Source: Clostridia bacterium (GTDB lineage Bacteria; Bacillota; Clostridia; Christensenellales; Aristaeellaceae). Taken from it: a stretch of DNA of 60,836 bases. This document shows positions 34,100 through 42,823 of the stretch, one piece after another. The stretch's first letter is position 1, and each line of letters opens with the position of its first letter. The position numbers were made by a program, and so were the translations under genes. The DNA is taken from positions 1-60,836 of the forward strand of contig JAFSGG010000042.1 in NCBI GenBank assembly GCA_017434775.1. The letters are read 5' to 3'. The notes below the pieces were generated by a model. It searched no databases, was not told where the DNA came from, and saw only the letters and a program-made list of their open reading frames with translations.

Positions 34100-35029
34100 T
34101 CAGATATGGCAGGCGAAAGCCACCCAATCGCCTTTATAGCAGGTTTCGTCGATGATATAGCCGGCAGCGTTCAGGGCTTCAAACACATCGTTTTCCGCTT
34201 CTTTGATGATGCCGGAGCAGACGAATTTGCCGCCGGGAGCCAGATGTTTTTTCAAAGGCGCAGCCAGCATGCAGATGACGGGTGCCAGAATATTGGCCAC
34301 AGCAAAATCAAACTGACGGCTGAGTCCCTGGAGCAGATCGCCCTGCTGCACATCAATTATGTTTTCCAGGCCGTTATGCTCCACATTTTCCCGGGCAACA
34401 CGCACGGCATCGGGATCAATATCCACGGCGTAAATATCCTTTGCGCCAAGCCGGGCGGTGGCAATGGCCAGGATGCCGCTGCCTGTGCCCACGTCCAGCA
34501 GAGAACCGGAAGCATAGTATTTTTCAATCAGCTGTACGCACATAGCTGTGGTTTCGTGGGTTCCGGTGCCAAAGGCCATGCCGGGATCAATTTCGATGAG
34601 CAGATCATCTTCTTTCAGATCGAAATCTTCCCAGGTGGGCTTGACCACCATGTGCTGACCGATGCGGAAAGGCTTATAATATTGCTTCCAGTTTTCGGAC
34701 CAATCTTCCTCCTTTACGCCTTGCAGGGAAAGGGTGAGGGAACCAAGAGAAGGTACATGGGATTTGAGGGAAGATACTTCTTCCTGAAGAGCGGGCAAAA
34801 TGGTGGGCAACTTATCTTCTTCGATCCAGGCTTTTACCTGAACGTCTTCCGGCATGGCATCGATGACGGACTGATCCATCAGTTCCCAGTTGGCTGTAGG
34901 TTTCGTGGGATCGGGCAAATCAGCCCGGTCCAGAATCTGGGTACCTACAGCACCAAGACGCAGAAAAAGATCGGAAACAATTTCGGACCCCTGAGTATTG
35001 GTGGAAACGGTGATTTCGGTATATTCCAT
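34100..35029 (-). CDS. prmA: Ribosomal protein L11 methyltransferase
   Basis: This 309-residue SAM-dependent enzyme trimethylates ribosomal protein L11. It has the PrmA substrate-binding N-terminal part (WSENWKQYYKPFRIG), the GTGTHETT segment, motif I DVGTGSGILAIATARLGA, and NILAPVI at motif IV. Length is normal. It starts 3 bases after the acetyltransferase stop with GGAGG upstream, so both are in one minus-strand unit. Confidence 0.95.
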   Translation of the reverse strand: MEYTEITVSTNTQGSEIVSDLFLRLGAVGTQILDRADLPDPTKPTANWELMDQSVIDAMPEDVQVKAWIEEDKLPTILPALQEEVSSLKSHVPSLGSLTLSLQGVKEEDWSENWKQYYKPFRIGQHMVVKPTWEDFDLKEDDLLIEIDPGMAFGTGTHETTAMCVQLIEKYYASGSLLDVGTGSGILAIATARLGAKDIYAVDIDPDAVRVARENVEHNGLENIIDVQQGDLLQGLSRQFDFAVANILAPVICMLAAPLKKHLAPGGKFVCSGIIKEAENDVFEALNAAGYIIDETCYKGDWVAFACHI

Positions 35030-35032
35030 GGT

Positions 35033-35557
35033 TTATTCCTCCGTTTTATACAGTGCCATCGCAACGGCATTGTGGAATTTTCCTTCCCGGTATACTTCGT
35101 CTTTCAGAACGCCTTCCTGCACAAAGCCGCATTTTTCATAGCAGCGGATGGCAGAAGTGTTGAAATCAAACACAGTGGCTTTCAACTTGTGCAGGTTCAT
35201 TTCATCAAAAGCAAATTTGCAAAGAAGAGAAACAGCGTCCGTACCAAAACCCTGACCGATAAAACGGCTGTCCAGCATGATGGCAATTTCCGCTCGGCGG
35301 TTTTTCCAGGAAACCTGGGACAAGCCGCATTGGCCGATGAAACGTCCGTTATCCAGCCGCTCAATGGCGAATTGATAATCGCCGGCGGTGTAGCTGGTCT
35401 GATTACTCATGAACCGGGCCTGATCTTCCACCGTGGATGGATACAAGATACCGGATGAAGCCGTGCGCATCACCTGATAATCGTTCTGGATACTCAGAGC
35501 GAACATAAGATCGCTGTTATCAAAAGCGCGCAGTTTTACAAGCTTTCCCTGATACAT
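35033..35557 (-). CDS. GNAT-family N-acetyltransferase (RimJ/RimL-like)
   Basis: This 174-residue protein has the acetyl-CoA-binding region IMLDSRFIGQGFGTDAVSLL and the C-terminal NTSAIRCYEKCGFVQEG typical of RimJ/RimL-type acetyltransferases acting on amino groups of proteins or small molecules. The ATG at 35557 has GGAGG upstream. It is the first gene of the unit with prmA, so a ribosome-linked target is tempting but not shown. Confidence 0.9.
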   Translation of the reverse strand: MYQGKLVKLRAFDNSDLMFALSIQNDYQVMRTASSGILYPSTVEDQARFMSNQTSYTAGDYQFAIERLDNGRFIGQCGLSQVSWKNRRAEIAIMLDSRFIGQGFGTDAVSLLCKFAFDEMNLHKLKATVFDFNTSAIRCYEKCGFVQEGVLKDEVYREGKFHNAVAMALYKTEE

Positions 35558-35585
35558 GAAAGAACCTCCTGCAGTTTCTTTTACC

Positions 35586-35614
35586 ATAATAATGCCACAA
35601 AAGAAGAAAGTCAA
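35586..35614 (-). promoter_or_regulatory. Sigma-A promoter of the acetyltransferase-prmA unit
   Basis: On the minus strand, TTGACT (35609-35614), 17 bases and TATTAT (35586-35591). Confidence 0.8.
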
Positions 35615-35637
35615 TCAGCAAAAGGCAAGATTATTTC

Positions 35638-35660
35638 ACCGCTGTCTTTTTCATGGCATA
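35638..35660 (+). promoter_or_regulatory. Possible sigma-K promoter of dpaAB
   Basis: AC (35638-35639), 17 bases and CATA (35657-35660) resemble the sigma-K pattern used by spoVF in Bacillus. The downstream TA half of the -10 is not conserved, so this is tentative. Confidence 0.35.
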
Positions 35661-35690
35661 AGATGCAGGGAAGGGAAAGGGGGAAGAGCC

Positions 35691-36425
35691 ATGCGGCTGT
35701 ACATCACAGGAAATGACGAAAGAAGCTTGGCGTTGAAGCAGCAGGCGATGAAAAGAGGCCATGACATAACAGAAAAAACGCCGGATGCAGTGGTTTTGCC
35801 GTTGCCCAAAGCCGGAGTTGCCGATATAAAGCGGTATTTTCCAAAAGGGCAAAAAATCATTGGCGGGAAAGCGGAAACTGCTTTAAAGGAAATGATGGAT
35901 AACGAAAAATGGCAATTTGAAAACGTATTGGATGACGAAATATTTCTGCTGGAAAATGCAAGGCTTACGGCTGAAGGCGCTATCTGGAAAGCCATGAATG
36001 CAAGGAAGAAAGCTCTGTGCTATGCAAAATGCATGGTCATTGGTTATGGCAGAATTGCCAAATTCCTGACAGAAATGCTACGGGGCATGGGCAGCCGGGT
36101 GACCGTTGCTGCAAGAAGCGAAAAGGCAAGGCGTGAAGCCGGGGAAAACAGTATCAGCATGCGGCAGATACGGGATATGATCGGAGAAATGGACTATGTG
36201 TTTAATACGGTGCCATGTCTTGTGGTAACGGAAGAAGAGCTGAAGTGTGTTCAAAGCGATATTTTGATCATGGAACTGGCAAGCGCACCCTATGGGATTG
36301 ATATGCATGCAGCAGAAAGGCTCAACGTGAAAGTGCGGATAGAGGGCGGATTGCCGGGCAGATATTGTCCCATGGATGCAGCGAAGGTGTGGCTTGATTT
36401 TATAGAAAGGAGCGGAAAAATATGA
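35691..36425 (+). CDS. dpaA: Dipicolinate synthase subunit A
   Basis: This 244-residue protein is the dehydrogenase-like A subunit of dipicolinate synthase (SpoVFA). It oxidises the diaminopimelate-pathway intermediate dihydrodipicolinate to dipicolinic acid for the spore core. A Rossmann motif VIGYGRIAKFLTEMLRGMG lies near the middle. The segments VFNTVPCLVVTEEEL and MELASAPYGID match the family. It is shorter than the Bacillus protein (about 297 residues) at the N-terminus. The ATG at 35691 has AAAGGGGGAAG upstream, and the longer open frame is ignored. It overlaps dpaB by 4 bases. Confidence 0.92.
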   Translation: MRLYITGNDERSLALKQQAMKRGHDITEKTPDAVVLPLPKAGVADIKRYFPKGQKIIGGKAETALKEMMDNEKWQFENVLDDEIFLLENARLTAEGAIWKAMNARKKALCYAKCMVIGYGRIAKFLTEMLRGMGSRVTVAARSEKARREAGENSISMRQIRDMIGEMDYVFNTVPCLVVTEEELKCVQSDILIMELASAPYGIDMHAAERLNVKVRIEGGLPGRYCPMDAAKVWLDFIERSGKI

Positions 36426-37012
36426 GCAAAACAAGGGTTGGCTTTGCCCTGACAGGATCGTATTGCACATTCCAGCGGGTGTTTCGGGCAGTGGAGCAAT
36501 TGGTGGAAGAAGGGTATGAAGTGACGCCCATTCTGTCTTTTTCTGTAAGAGACAGGGATACACGTTTCTATTCCAAGGAAGCGGTTAGAGACACCTTGCT
36601 GAAAATTACCGGAAAGGAACCCATTGCCACCATGCAGGAAGCGGAGCCCATCGGCCCCAGAAAACTATTGGATGCTTACGTGATTGCGCCCATGACAGGG
36701 GCATCCCTTGGCAGGATGGCCCATGGCATCTTTGATACGCCGGCATTGCTGGGCGCAAAATCCCACCTGCGAAATGGCCGGCCTGTGCTCATTGCACCCT
36801 CCACCAACGACGGCTTAAGTACATCTGCAGAAAACATCGGGAAGATTTTGGTCATGAGAAACGTTTATTTTGTGCCCTTTGGACAGGATGATCCGGTGGG
36901 GAAACCCCGTTCCCTTGTGGCAGATTTTGATAAAATCTCTGCTGCGCTATCCGCGGCGCTCGCCGGTGCGCAATTGCAGCCCATGCTGTACGGAAACTTG
37001 AAAAAAGGGTAA
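36422..37012 (+). CDS. dpaB: Dipicolinate synthase subunit B
   Basis: This 196-residue flavoprotein-like B subunit of dipicolinate synthase (SpoVFB) has the family motifs FALTGSYCTF, VIAPMTGASLGRMA, and RPVLIAPSTNDGLS. It works with DpaA in the mother cell during sporulation. The start overlaps the dpaA stop (ATGA). The promoter of the next gene lies in its last codons. Confidence 0.95.
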   Translation: MSKTRVGFALTGSYCTFQRVFRAVEQLVEEGYEVTPILSFSVRDRDTRFYSKEAVRDTLLKITGKEPIATMQEAEPIGPRKLLDAYVIAPMTGASLGRMAHGIFDTPALLGAKSHLRNGRPVLIAPSTNDGLSTSAENIGKILVMRNVYFVPFGQDDPVGKPRSLVADFDKISAALSAALAGAQLQPMLYGNLKKG

Positions 37013-37026
37013 AAATACGCTATAAT
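36998..37026 (+). promoter_or_regulatory. Sigma-A promoter inside the end of dpaB
   Basis: TTGAAA (36998-37003), 17 bases and TATAAT (37021-37026), 21 bases ahead of the next ATG. It allows the following genes to be expressed in vegetative cells, apart from dpaAB. Confidence 0.85.
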
Positions 37027-37047
37027 ATGAAAGTGGAGGATAAACGG

Positions 37048-38208
37048 ATGAAAAAGGGTCTTTTGTTTTTCCTGATTGCGGTGCAATTGGTGATCGCCCC
37101 GTGGGCATTGGCGGATGTATCCATGATGATGTGTCCGGCTTTTGATGAGGAGCTTTCTGCCACATCGCTGGAAATGATGATGGTGGAAGGGGACGATTTT
37201 CTGGTGGTTCCCAAACTTTCTGATGGGGTTGGTCAGGCTGATGTGATCAATGCTGCCGTCCGGGAAAAAACACAGATTGCCGCTTACGAAAACATCATGA
37301 CCTACGGCACAGGCAGCGCCGGGCTGCAGGTTTTTCCGGATATGATGATGCAAAAGGGCAATGTGTACTCCGTTGCTGTCAGTGCCAACGGAAAGATGCC
37401 CGTGGGCAGGCCGTCCCAGGTGTATTACCCCATGACGTTTGATATCACCACCGGGGAAGAAATTCCCTTTGAAGCTTTGTTTGCAGATGCGGACGGCGCC
37501 ATGGCCTATATGGAGGCGAAAGTGGAAGGCATGGAAGAGAATCTGTCCACCCATCTGGAAAACAGGCAATTGCTTCCCGTGCCTTTTGACCGCTATACCA
37601 TCGATGAATATGGCAATATGATCATCTGGTATGAACGGGATCAGCTTTCTTTCCTGTCCGGCTTCAGCGGTTCTGTGTATTTCCGGTTCAGCGAACTGGA
37701 ACCCTACTATGACCTGACGGAAGGCAGCTACCTGCACGGCATTCTTTCAGATAAGCCGCAGGCCGGCTTTATGATGGGGCTGGGGAACCGGTTCTGCCTG
37801 GGGAATGAGATGCAGACGGCACTTACCCGTTTTCGTTCCACCATCGATTCCGAATACTATCCGGGCGGTGCATGCTACGAAGTGGAAGATGCCGTGCTGC
37901 AGGGCGCATTGCTGCTGACGGACGAAAGCGAAGAAAAAGTACGGGGCATTCTGGTGTCCAATCTGGATGATAATGGTATTTGTACCGGCAAAACTACGCT
38001 GGATGAAGCCAAAACATTGTTGGGTGCGGACGGTATTCTAATGGCTATCGATGCTGATACAGCCGCGGAATACAGGGTTTGTTCCGGTACCAGCCTGACA
38101 TACCGCAGGGAAATGGCTGTCTGTTTTGAAAAGCAGATGGTTGCCTATACGCTGTATGCTGATGATAACGGCGTGATACAATACATAAAAATTGCATTAG
38201 AACAATAA
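37048..38208 (+). CDS. Secreted DUF3298/RsiV-like protein
   Basis: This 386-residue protein has a signal peptide (hydrophobic FFLIAVQLVIAPWALA, cut near residue 22). A region with the pattern PMTFDITTGEEIPFEALF and a later YFRFSELEPYYD is similar to the DUF3298 domain of RsiV-type proteins. The C-terminal part is unassigned. There is no membrane segment after the signal peptide, so it is not a typical anti-sigma factor. The ATG at 37048 has GGAGGA 7 bases upstream. ftsK/spoIIIE begins 12 bases after its stop, so they may be co-transcribed. Confidence 0.7.
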   Translation: MKKGLLFFLIAVQLVIAPWALADVSMMMCPAFDEELSATSLEMMMVEGDDFLVVPKLSDGVGQADVINAAVREKTQIAAYENIMTYGTGSAGLQVFPDMMMQKGNVYSVAVSANGKMPVGRPSQVYYPMTFDITTGEEIPFEALFADADGAMAYMEAKVEGMEENLSTHLENRQLLPVPFDRYTIDEYGNMIIWYERDQLSFLSGFSGSVYFRFSELEPYYDLTEGSYLHGILSDKPQAGFMMGLGNRFCLGNEMQTALTRFRSTIDSEYYPGGACYEVEDAVLQGALLLTDESEEKVRGILVSNLDDNGICTGKTTLDEAKTLLGADGILMAIDADTAAEYRVCSGTSLTYRREMAVCFEKQMVAYTLYADDNGVIQYIKIALEQ

Positions 38209-38220
38209 AGGGGAACCTGC

Positions 38221-41200
38221 ATGAGCACAACCAAGGGAAAACCAAAAAAGAAGCAAACAGTAGAATATACGTCCACAGGGAAAAACGCTGCCGTAACGAT
38301 GACGTTTGGCATCGTTTTTCTGGCGCTTGGCATTTGCTGGCTGTTAGCCATGTTTGTTGCTGCGGAAGGAAATCTGATTCCTAAAGAATTGGCCAGGGCA
38401 TTGAACGGCCTTTGCGGTGTTGTTTGCATACCTTTTCCGCTGCTGCTGATCTGGACAGGGATCAAAATGCTGGTATCCACCCGGCATCAGGTGAATATGC
38501 GGACCAATTGGATTTTGCTGGCTTTATATGTGCTTTTCCTGGTTGCGTTTACGCTGATTACCGGTTTTTCCGGTATTGGTTTGTCCTATCTTGATTATAT
38601 CAAGCTGAATAATGCAAAGACCGATTATTTTACATTTCTGAATTATGCTTATGCCGATGGTGCAACAGGAATGACCGGCGCAAAGGGTGCCGGCGGCTGG
38701 ATTGGCATGCTGTTTGCTTACCCTGTGTGGCAGGTGATGGGGAATATATTGGGCGCCATTTTCGTGATTTGCCTGATGATTGCACTTTTGTTCCTGCTGA
38801 TCCGGAAAAATCCCGGTGAACTGATCCGTGCTTTCAGCGAAGGGGCTGAAGAAAGAAGGGCCAGGGCGCAGCAGAAGCGCGCTGAAAAAGAAGCAGCTCG
38901 CCTTGAAAGGGAAACGCAGAACCAGCATGCAGAAGGAAATCCGGTGGTTCAGCAGATGCCCATGGACCCCCATGCGCCTGTGCAGCAGGTGGAAATGCAG
39001 GAAGATGAATACCAGTATTACCCTGATCCTGCACCGGCTTATCCTGTGCAGACTCCTGTGCCCACGGTAAAGCAGACGGTGCAGCCTGTGGACGGATTTT
39101 ATCCTGTTTCCAACGAACTGTATGATGAAAAATTCCCGTTACATACTTCCTCTGCCGTGCCTGTTTACAGAGAACCGGCGAAAACGGAATCTGTAAATAA
39201 CCGTTATTCACCTGCAGGAAAGGTTGCGCCGATAAAAACGAGCGAAGATACTGCGCCTGTTCCTGCGCGCAGCTGGCAGAATAAGCCCGTCGCTGCGGAA
39301 CCGGCACGGGAAGAGGCGCCTGTGCAGCCGGCGGATGAACCTGAATGTGTCGTTCCGAGCAAGGAAGAAACGGCCAGACGCTATGCCGAAAAGAAATTCG
39401 GCTGGAAAAACGAAGAGAAAAAACAGCCTGTTGTTCAACCGGTTGAAGACGAATGGACACAGGAAGAAGATGAGCTGCCCTGGGATGAAACAGAAAAGCC
39501 TGCGGCAGAAGAAAAGAAAACAGCCGTTGTGCAAAAACCTGTCGAGAAGCCGGTGAAGCAGGAACAAACGCTGCCCTGGCCCCGGACAGAGAAGCAGATT
39601 TCCATGACCAATCCGGAAGCGGTGTATCAACCGGAACCTGTAAAGAAAAAAGAGGAACCTGCTGTTATCGAAGAAAAGAAGCCTGTGAAACCCAGCTGGT
39701 CCGAAATGGTGCAGCGGCGGCAGCAGGAAGTAAAAAGCGGTGAAATGCCGGCCCATACCACCACACGCGGCGAACCCAAGCCGGTCTATACCGATCCTGT
39801 GATGCCCATTTCTTCTGAACGCATTCCCATCAAGCCCATTCCTGAACCCAAGGCGGATGCCAAACTGGACGGTACCCGGGCACCTCAGATGAAGCAAACG
39901 GAAATGACCATGCCCATCCGCTATCAGGCGCCGCCCATCCGCCTGCTGAAAGACGGAAAAACAGTGGACAGCGCCGATTCAGCCCAGGAAGATAATCAGC
40001 GGGCGGAAGTGATTGAAGGAACACTGGGAAGCTTTGGCGTGGACGCGGAAGTGAAGCAGATCATGCACGGCCCTTCCATCACCCGTTTTGCCATCCAGAT
40101 TGCTCCCGGCGTGAAAGTGAGCAAGGTAACCAATACTGCTGATAACCTGGCACTGGATCTGAAAACCAAGCATGTGCGCGTGGAAGCACCCATTCAAGGC
40201 ACTTCCTACATCGGCATCGAAGTGCCCAATAAGCTGGTGAGCACCGTTTCTCTGAAAGAAGTGCTGGACAGCGAAAAGATGCACAACGCCACGTCGCCCC
40301 TGATGGTGGCGCTGGGCATGGATATTGCCGGGTCGCCCGTGCTGTGCGATCTTTCCAAAATGCCCCACTTGCTCATTGCCGGTGCTACCGGCAGCGGTAA
40401 ATCTGTGTGCATCAACTCCATTGTTTGCAGCCTTCTGTACCGCAGCTCGCCCGAACAGGTGCGGCTGATCATGATCGACCCCAAGCAGGTGGAATTGACA
40501 GTGTACAACAGCATTCCGCACCTGTTGGTGCCCGTTATCAGCGATCCCCGAAAGGCTGCCGGTGCCCTTGCCTGGGTGGTGCAGGAGATGCAGGAACGCT
40601 ACGGCAAGTTCTCTTCCGAAGGCGTACGCAATCTGGCCGGTTACAACGATATGTATCGGGGAACAGATAAAGAACTGCCCAATATCGTGGTGATCATCGA
40701 CGAAATGGCCGACCTGATGGAAGTGTGCAGGAAAGACGTGGAAGAATCCATCCGTCGTTTGGCGGCCCTGGCCCGTGCTGCCGGTATTTATATGGTGCTG
40801 GCTACCCAACGTCCTTCTGTGGACGTTATCACGGGCGTTGTGAAGAATAATATTCCCAGCCGCATTGCATTTGCCGTTTCTTCCGGTACGGACAGCCGTA
40901 CCATCATCGATATCTACGGCGCTGAAAAGCTGATGGGCAAGGGCGATATGCTCTATAAGCCTGCCGGTTCTTCGCCGGTGCGTGTGCAGGGCTGCTTTGT
41001 TTCCGACGACGAAGTGAATGCCATTACGGATTATATTTCCCGGCGGTATCAGACGTCCTATGATCCCAATATTATGGAACATCTGGAAAACGCTGATAAG
41101 GAAACACCTACTGCGGATACCATCGGCGGTGAAGACAGGCCCCACGGCGCCGGTGACAGCAACGACGGAACGGATGAACTGCTGATGGAAGCCATTGAAA

Positions 41201-41388
41201 TGGCGGTGGAAGACGAACAGATTTCCACCAGCCTCCTCCAGCGCCGCTTCCGCATCGGCTATGCCCGGGCCGGCCGGCTGGTGGATGAAATGGAAAGGCG
41301 AGGGATTGTCAGCGCTTCCGAAGGGTCCAAGCCCCGGAAATGCCTGATCACCCGGGAACAATACTACCAGATGTTTGAAGACCAATAA
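38221..41388 (+). CDS. FtsK/SpoIIIE-family DNA translocase
   Basis: This 1055-residue protein has four membrane helices in residues about 20-200 and a long Pro/Glu/Gln-rich linker to about residue 590. The motor domain follows, with Walker A GATGSGKS (721-728) and Walker B VVIIDEMADLM, then a C-terminal winged-helix gamma domain (SLLQRRFRIGYARAGRLVDEM) that reads KOPS/SRS-type DNA signals. It pumps chromosomal DNA through the division or sporulation septum. It cannot be decided from sequence whether this is the FtsK-like or SpoIIIE-like paralogue. Translation starts at ATG 38221 behind AAAGGGGAA. Confidence 0.95.
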   Translation: MSTTKGKPKKKQTVEYTSTGKNAAVTMTFGIVFLALGICWLLAMFVAAEGNLIPKELARALNGLCGVVCIPFPLLLIWTGIKMLVSTRHQVNMRTNWILLALYVLFLVAFTLITGFSGIGLSYLDYIKLNNAKTDYFTFLNYAYADGATGMTGAKGAGGWIGMLFAYPVWQVMGNILGAIFVICLMIALLFLLIRKNPGELIRAFSEGAEERRARAQQKRAEKEAARLERETQNQHAEGNPVVQQMPMDPHAPVQQVEMQEDEYQYYPDPAPAYPVQTPVPTVKQTVQPVDGFYPVSNELYDEKFPLHTSSAVPVYREPAKTESVNNRYSPAGKVAPIKTSEDTAPVPARSWQNKPVAAEPAREEAPVQPADEPECVVPSKEETARRYAEKKFGWKNEEKKQPVVQPVEDEWTQEEDELPWDETEKPAAEEKKTAVVQKPVEKPVKQEQTLPWPRTEKQISMTNPEAVYQPEPVKKKEEPAVIEEKKPVKPSWSEMVQRRQQEVKSGEMPAHTTTRGEPKPVYTDPVMPISSERIPIKPIPEPKADAKLDGTRAPQMKQTEMTMPIRYQAPPIRLLKDGKTVDSADSAQEDNQRAEVIEGTLGSFGVDAEVKQIMHGPSITRFAIQIAPGVKVSKVTNTADNLALDLKTKHVRVEAPIQGTSYIGIEVPNKLVSTVSLKEVLDSEKMHNATSPLMVALGMDIAGSPVLCDLSKMPHLLIAGATGSGKSVCINSIVCSLLYRSSPEQVRLIMIDPKQVELTVYNSIPHLLVPVISDPRKAAGALAWVVQEMQERYGKFSSEGVRNLAGYNDMYRGTDKELPNIVVIIDEMADLMEVCRKDVEESIRRLAALARAAGIYMVLATQRPSVDVITGVVKNNIPSRIAFAVSSGTDSRTIIDIYGAEKLMGKGDMLYKPAGSSPVRVQGCFVSDDEVNAITDYISRRYQTSYDPNIMEHLENADKETPTADTIGGEDRPHGAGDSNDGTDELLMEAIEMAVEDEQISTSLLQRRFRIGYARAGRLVDEMERRGIVSASEGSKPRKCLITREQYYQMFEDQ

Positions 41389-41442
41389 AAATACGGCATG
41401 CCGGAAGATCTTTTCGGCTTGCTGTTTGACTATGGGGGAAAT

Positions 41443-41970
41443 ATGATTTACTATCAGGATAGAGACGTGATCATCCGGGATATGGAAAAAGCGGATGCGC
41501 AGGTTTTGAATGATGAATACACAGCCCAGGGCTGGCACCCGGATGTGGATTATTATCATTTTCGGATGCGGGAAGCGGCTGAAGGCAAATGTACAGCGCT
41601 GACAGCAGAATATCAGGGGCAACCTGCCGGGAATGTGTATTTGTATTTTGAAGCAAACGAAGGGCCATTCAAAGGGAAAGAATGGCCCATCATCGTTGAT
41701 CTGGGTGTTTTGCAGAAATACCAGCGCAAGGGCATTGGACAATGCCTGATGGAAGCAGCGGAAAGGATTGCGGCACAGCGCAGCGATACCGTATGCCTGG
41801 GGGTTGGGCTTTGTAAAGAATACGGCAGTGCCCAGCGGATGTACGCAAAGCGGGGCTATATACCGGATGGTTCCGGCGTGTGGTATCAGGACAAGCAATG
41901 CGTGCAGTATGAGACCGTTTGCACGGTGGATGACGATCTGGTGATTTATTTGTATAAAAAACTGCAATAA
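41443..41970 (+). CDS. GNAT-family N-acetyltransferase
   Basis: This 175-residue acetyltransferase has the acetyl-CoA motif LGVLQKYQRKGIGQCLMEAAE and a late GSAQRMYAKRGYIPDGSG. The substrate is unknown. The ATG at 41443 has GGGGGAA upstream and is preferred over 41398, which has no ribosome site. It lies 54 bases after ftsK/spoIIIE and is followed by a strong terminator. Confidence 0.88.
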   Translation: MIYYQDRDVIIRDMEKADAQVLNDEYTAQGWHPDVDYYHFRMREAAEGKCTALTAEYQGQPAGNVYLYFEANEGPFKGKEWPIIVDLGVLQKYQRKGIGQCLMEAAERIAAQRSDTVCLGVGLCKEYGSAQRMYAKRGYIPDGSGVWYQDKQCVQYETVCTVDDDLVIYLYKKLQ

Positions 41971-41988
41971 GGAATGGCCAATCAGTTC

Positions 41989-42042
41989 AAAAGCGCACAT
42001 GCTCCACAGCTTTGAGGCGTGGGTCATGTGCGCTTTTGCTTT
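41989..42042. terminator. Bidirectional terminator between convergent genes
   Basis: The perfect 13-base stem AAAAGCGCACATG / CATGTGCGCTTTT with a 23-base loop separates the acetyltransferase from the convergent esterase genes. Confidence 0.8.
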
Positions 42043-42049
42043 GTAGAAA

Positions 42050-42823
42050 TCATTTGTATTGTTCTCTGACGTCCGGCAGGTTCAGGTATTGGATGAAATC
42101 CTGAATGTGTTCATCCCAGAATTCCCAGGTATGTGCCCCGGGAGCAGGAAGGAACTGATAATCAAAAGGATTGCCGGGCATAGATTCAAAGAAAGCCTTG
42201 GTGTCATAGGCACAGGGCAGAAGGAAATCGTCATCGCCGCAGCAGTGGAAAATGCGGGGGCAGGGAAGCTTTTTTTCCACGATTTTCTTTGCATTGCCAT
42301 ATACATCCAAATAGCTGTTTTCTGTGGGCTGATCACCGATGGTCAGTTCCCGGCGGCGGCCCTGATGGAAGGAGCCTTTGTAATTTACAGCCCCGGCAGA
42401 AAGACAACCGATGGCACCGTACTTTTCCGGATTGGCCAGGCCGATCATGAAGGAACCGGCGCCGCCCATGGACAGACCGGCAATGAAATTATCCTCTCGT
42501 TTTTCTGAGAAGTTGAACATTGTACGAAGTTTCCGGGGCAGTTCTTCGGAAATGAAGGTGTAGTATTTACTGCCGTGGGCCATATCGGTATAGCAGGAAT
42601 TCTGGGCGGATGGCATTACGACTGCCAGGCCGTAAGGAGCCACATAACGCTCGATAGAGGTGCGGCGGATCCAATCGGCATGGTTACCAAAAGCGCCGTG
42701 GAGCAGCCACAGAACGGGCAATTTGTGGTTCTGTGCGTTATCCCTGCGCTGGGGCAGAATTACATCCACGGTGACACAAAGACCAAGGGCATCGGAAAAA
42801 AGACGGGTTCTTGCAAGGGCCAT
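42050..42823 (-). CDS. Esterase (alpha/beta hydrolase, esterase D-like)
   Basis: This 257-residue alpha/beta hydrolase has the nucleophile elbow GLSMGGAGS, an oxyanion-type LLHGAFGNHADW and a C-terminal PGAHTWEFWDEHI with the catalytic histidine. It is close in type to acetyl-xylan/feruloyl esterase-like and esterase D-like enzymes. There is no signal peptide, so it is cytoplasmic. Its ATG follows directly on the stop of the upstream paralogue (TAAATG). The two are tandem paralogues and may deacylate sugar oligomers taken up by the cell, which would suit the glycosidases further right. Confidence 0.88.
   Translation of the reverse strand: MALARTRLFSDALGLCVTVDVILPQRRDNAQNHKLPVLWLLHGAFGNHADWIRRTSIERYVAPYGLAVVMPSAQNSCYTDMAHGSKYYTFISEELPRKLRTMFNFSEKREDNFIAGLSMGGAGSFMIGLANPEKYGAIGCLSAGAVNYKGSFHQGRRRELTIGDQPTENSYLDVYGNAKKIVEKKLPCPRIFHCCGDDDFLLPCAYDTKAFFESMPGNPFDYQFLPAPGAHTWEFWDEHIQDFIQYLNLPDVREQYK

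Noticed and set aside
39979-42027. A 682-codon open frame on the minus strand
   Set aside because: It is antisense to the motor domain of the FtsK/SpoIIIE gene and runs through the downstream terminator; no family motif.
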